NCBI GenBank assembly: GCA_947176785.1
Contig: CAMWSA010000196.1
Location: 1 to 6,973, forward strand
DNA: 6,973 nucleotides
DNA from: an uncultured Lachnospiraceae bacterium
Lineage (GTDB): Bacteria; Bacillota; Clostridia; Lachnospirales; Lachnospiraceae
Direction of reading: 5' to 3'
The notes under the pieces were generated by a model. The model saw only the letters and a list, made by a program, of their open reading frames with translations. It was not told the DNA's origin and made no database searches. The position numbers and the translations under genes are program-made. This document shows, one piece after another, positions 5,591-6,973 of this stretch; position 1 is the first letter of the stretch, and every line of letters starts with the position of its first letter.

Positions 5591-5647
5591 ATTATAGCAC
5601 AAAAGTTGGATACGTCAACAGTTTTTTTTAATTTTTTCAATTTTTTT
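5591..5647 (-). promoter_or_regulatory. Strong sigma-A promoter of rpsU with A-tract UP element
   Basis: On the minus strand TTGACG (5613-5618) and a perfect TATAAT (5591-5596) are separated by 16 bases, and TGC before the -10 makes it an extended -10. Directly upstream (5622-5647) lie three A-runs of 7, 6 and 8 bases spaced about 8-10 bp, an arrangement expected to bend DNA and bind the RNA polymerase alpha subunit. Transcription should start near 5584, leaving a leader of about 84 bases. The rest of the 200-bp gap from alaS (5648-5701) shows no convincing terminator. Confidence 0.88.
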
Positions 5648-5701
5648 GTCAGTTCCCCTTACGTCTGCCCTTATATCTTGCAGCCCTGCATCAAATGGCC
5701 G

Positions 5702-6973
5702 CTAACTCAGCTGGCTCTCCAGTACCCTGGCCACCTCTGCCACAGCTGCCGGAATCCCTGCCGGGTTCTTTCCGCCGGCCTGGGCCATGCCTGGCCTGCC
5801 GCCGCCTCCGCCGCCCACAAGCGCCGCAATACCCTTGATCAGGTTGCCCGCATGGGCACCTGCCTTCTGGGCAGCCTCGGTAGCCATGGCGATCATATTC
5901 ACCTTGCCCTCCAGGCCGGAGATCAGCACCACGACGCCCTCTCCCAGCTTCTCTTTCATCTGGTCACCCAAGTCCCGCAGGCCGTTCATATCCACGCCGT
6001 TCACGCTTACAGCCAGCAGCCTTACGCCCCTGACCTCCTGCACCTGGTTCAGCACATCCCCCAGCGCATCCTTGGCCGCCTTGCTCTTCAAGGAATCCAA
6101 TTCCCCATGCAGGGTTTTCAATTCTGACATCAGGTGTTCGCATTTCTCCACCAGGCTCCCGGGAGTGGTTTTCACCACCTTCGCCGCCTCCTGGATGGTA
6201 TTTTCCAGATTCTTATAATATTGTAACACGCCGTTTCCAGTCAAAGCCTCGATTCGGCGCACACCTGCCGCCACCCCGTTCTCGGAGAGAATCTTGAAGC
6301 TGCCGATATTGCCTGTGTTGGCCACATGGGTTCCGCCGCAGAGTTCCACGGAGAAATCTCCCATCCTTACCACACGGACCTCCTCGCCGTATTTCTCTCC
6401 AAACAGAGCCATGGCACCGGTCTTTCTGGCCTCCTCAAGATTCATGACCTCCGTGACCACCTGGATGTTCTCCGCAATCTTTTCATTGACCATTGCCTCC
6501 ACCCGGGCCAGTTCCTCGGCGGTCATGGCCGCAAAATGGGTGAAGTCAAACCGCAGCCTCTCCCCGTCCACATAGGAGCCGGACTGTTCCACATGGGTTC
6601 CCAGCACCTCCCGCAGGGCCTTCTGCAGCAGATGGGTGGCACTGTGATTCTTGCAGGTATCGCTCCTGCGTCCCGCGTTTACTGTCAGGGTAGCCCTATC
6701 TCCCACCTTGATCATACCGCTGATCACCGTACCGATATGGCCCACCTTGCCGCCCATCAGCTTTACCGTATCTTTCACCTCAAAGCTGCCGTCTGCAGTA
6801 GTGATCATACCGCTGTCCGCATTCTGTCCGCCCATGGTGGCATAGAAAGGGGTTTCCTCCACAATGACGGTGCCCACCTGTCCGTCGGTCAGCGCCTCCA
6901 CCAGTTCCGTCTCGGTGGTAAGTACCGTCACCTTGGAATTGTGCTGCAATCTGTCATAACCCACAAACTCCGT
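5702..6973 (-). CDS. alaS: Alanine--tRNA ligase, C-terminal half (5' end outside window)
   Basis: AlaRS attaches alanine to tRNA-Ala and hydrolyses mischarged Ser- and Gly-tRNA-Ala. The 423 residues here are roughly the C-terminal half of a protein usually near 875-880 residues; the class II aminoacylation domain lies beyond the right edge. Numbering from the window edge, the beta-barrel part with FYATMGGQ (43-50) opens the editing module. The editing site follows, with zinc-type ligands in HSATH (H110, H114) and CGGTH (C212, H216). A helical coiled linker comes next (about 250-305). The C-terminal C-Ala/DHHA1 domain ends with the glycine run of six and RPGMAQAGG (387-401), which contacts tRNA. 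The frame is intact to a normal TAG stop. The initiator is not in the window; a GTG at 6962-6964 is an internal valine codon, not a start. It lies about 200 bp before rpsU in the same direction. Confidence 0.98.
   Translation of the reverse strand, partial: TEFVGYDRLQHNSKVTVLTTETELVEALTDGQVGTVIVEETPFYATMGGQNADSGMITTADGSFEVKDTVKLMGGKVGHIGTVISGMIKVGDRATLTVNAGRRSDTCKNHSATHLLQKALREVLGTHVEQSGSYVDGERLRFDFTHFAAMTAEELARVEAMVNEKIAENIQVVTEVMNLEEARKTGAMALFGEKYGEEVRVVRMGDFSVELCGGTHVANTGNIGSFKILSENGVAAGVRRIEALTGNGVLQYYKNLENTIQEAAKVVKTTPGSLVEKCEHLMSELKTLHGELDSLKSKAAKDALGDVLNQVQEVRGVRLLAVSVNGVDMNGLRDLGDQMKEKLGEGVVVLISGLEGKVNMIAMATEAAQKAGAHAGNLIKGIAALVGGGGGGRPGMAQAGGKNPAGIPAAVAEVARVLESQLS

Noticed and set aside
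5648..5701. Terminator after alaS
   Set aside because: I looked for a hairpin plus T-run on the minus strand. Only very short dyads are present and the A-runs are in the wrong orientation, so none is called.
1..6973. CRISPR array, transposase, phage, defence or biosynthetic cluster
   Set aside because: No regularly spaced repeats, no transposase, integrase, nuclease or synthase motifs were seen on either strand; all genes are recognisable core functions or a known membrane family.

Overview
This window reads as ordinary chromosomal housekeeping DNA from a Gram-positive anaerobe of class Clostridia, most likely a Lachnospiraceae-type gut bacterium. The basis is the low-GC-Firmicute style of regulatory sites (strong purine-rich ribosome binding sites, sigma-A promoter with A-tracts), the SMC partner genes scpA and scpB side by side, a short lysine/arginine-rich S21, and Clostridia-like versions of AlaRS and the D,D-carboxypeptidases. 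The assignment is inferred from recognised protein character, not from a database search. Every gene is on the minus strand, so transcription runs from high to low coordinates.

Layout in transcription order. (1) The C-terminal half of alaS enters from the right edge and ends at 5702. (2) A strong promoter (5591-5618, with an A-tract UP element) drives rpsU (5324-5500) through a leader that can form two hairpins. A hairpin terminator follows at 5283-5316. (3) A small multi-pass membrane protein of the 'putative ABC-transporter type IV' family (4639-5232) ends at a strong intrinsic terminator (4581-4618). (4) A 311-bp intergenic region holds a candidate extended -10 promoter and a large imperfect inverted repeat (4357-4526). 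(5) A probable operon follows: a secreted D-alanyl-D-alanine carboxypeptidase (3095-4327), a membrane-anchored calcineurin-like phosphoesterase (2147-3004), scpA (1320-2075), scpB (678-1247), and a second secreted serine D,D-peptidase that runs off the left edge (1-620).

Functionally the right-hand part is translation (alanyl-tRNA charging, ribosomal protein S21). The left-hand operon couples cell-wall trimming (two penicillin-binding-protein-type carboxypeptidases) with chromosome condensation and segregation (the ScpA-ScpB partners of SMC). A peptidase gene near scpAB is also familiar from Bacillus.

I found no mobile element with a transposase, no CRISPR array, no defence cassette and no new protein system. 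The signal least explained by the genes is the roughly 170-bp inverted-repeat structure between the candidate promoter and the ribosome binding site of the carboxypeptidase gene. It could be a structured mRNA leader or a decayed miniature inverted-repeat element.
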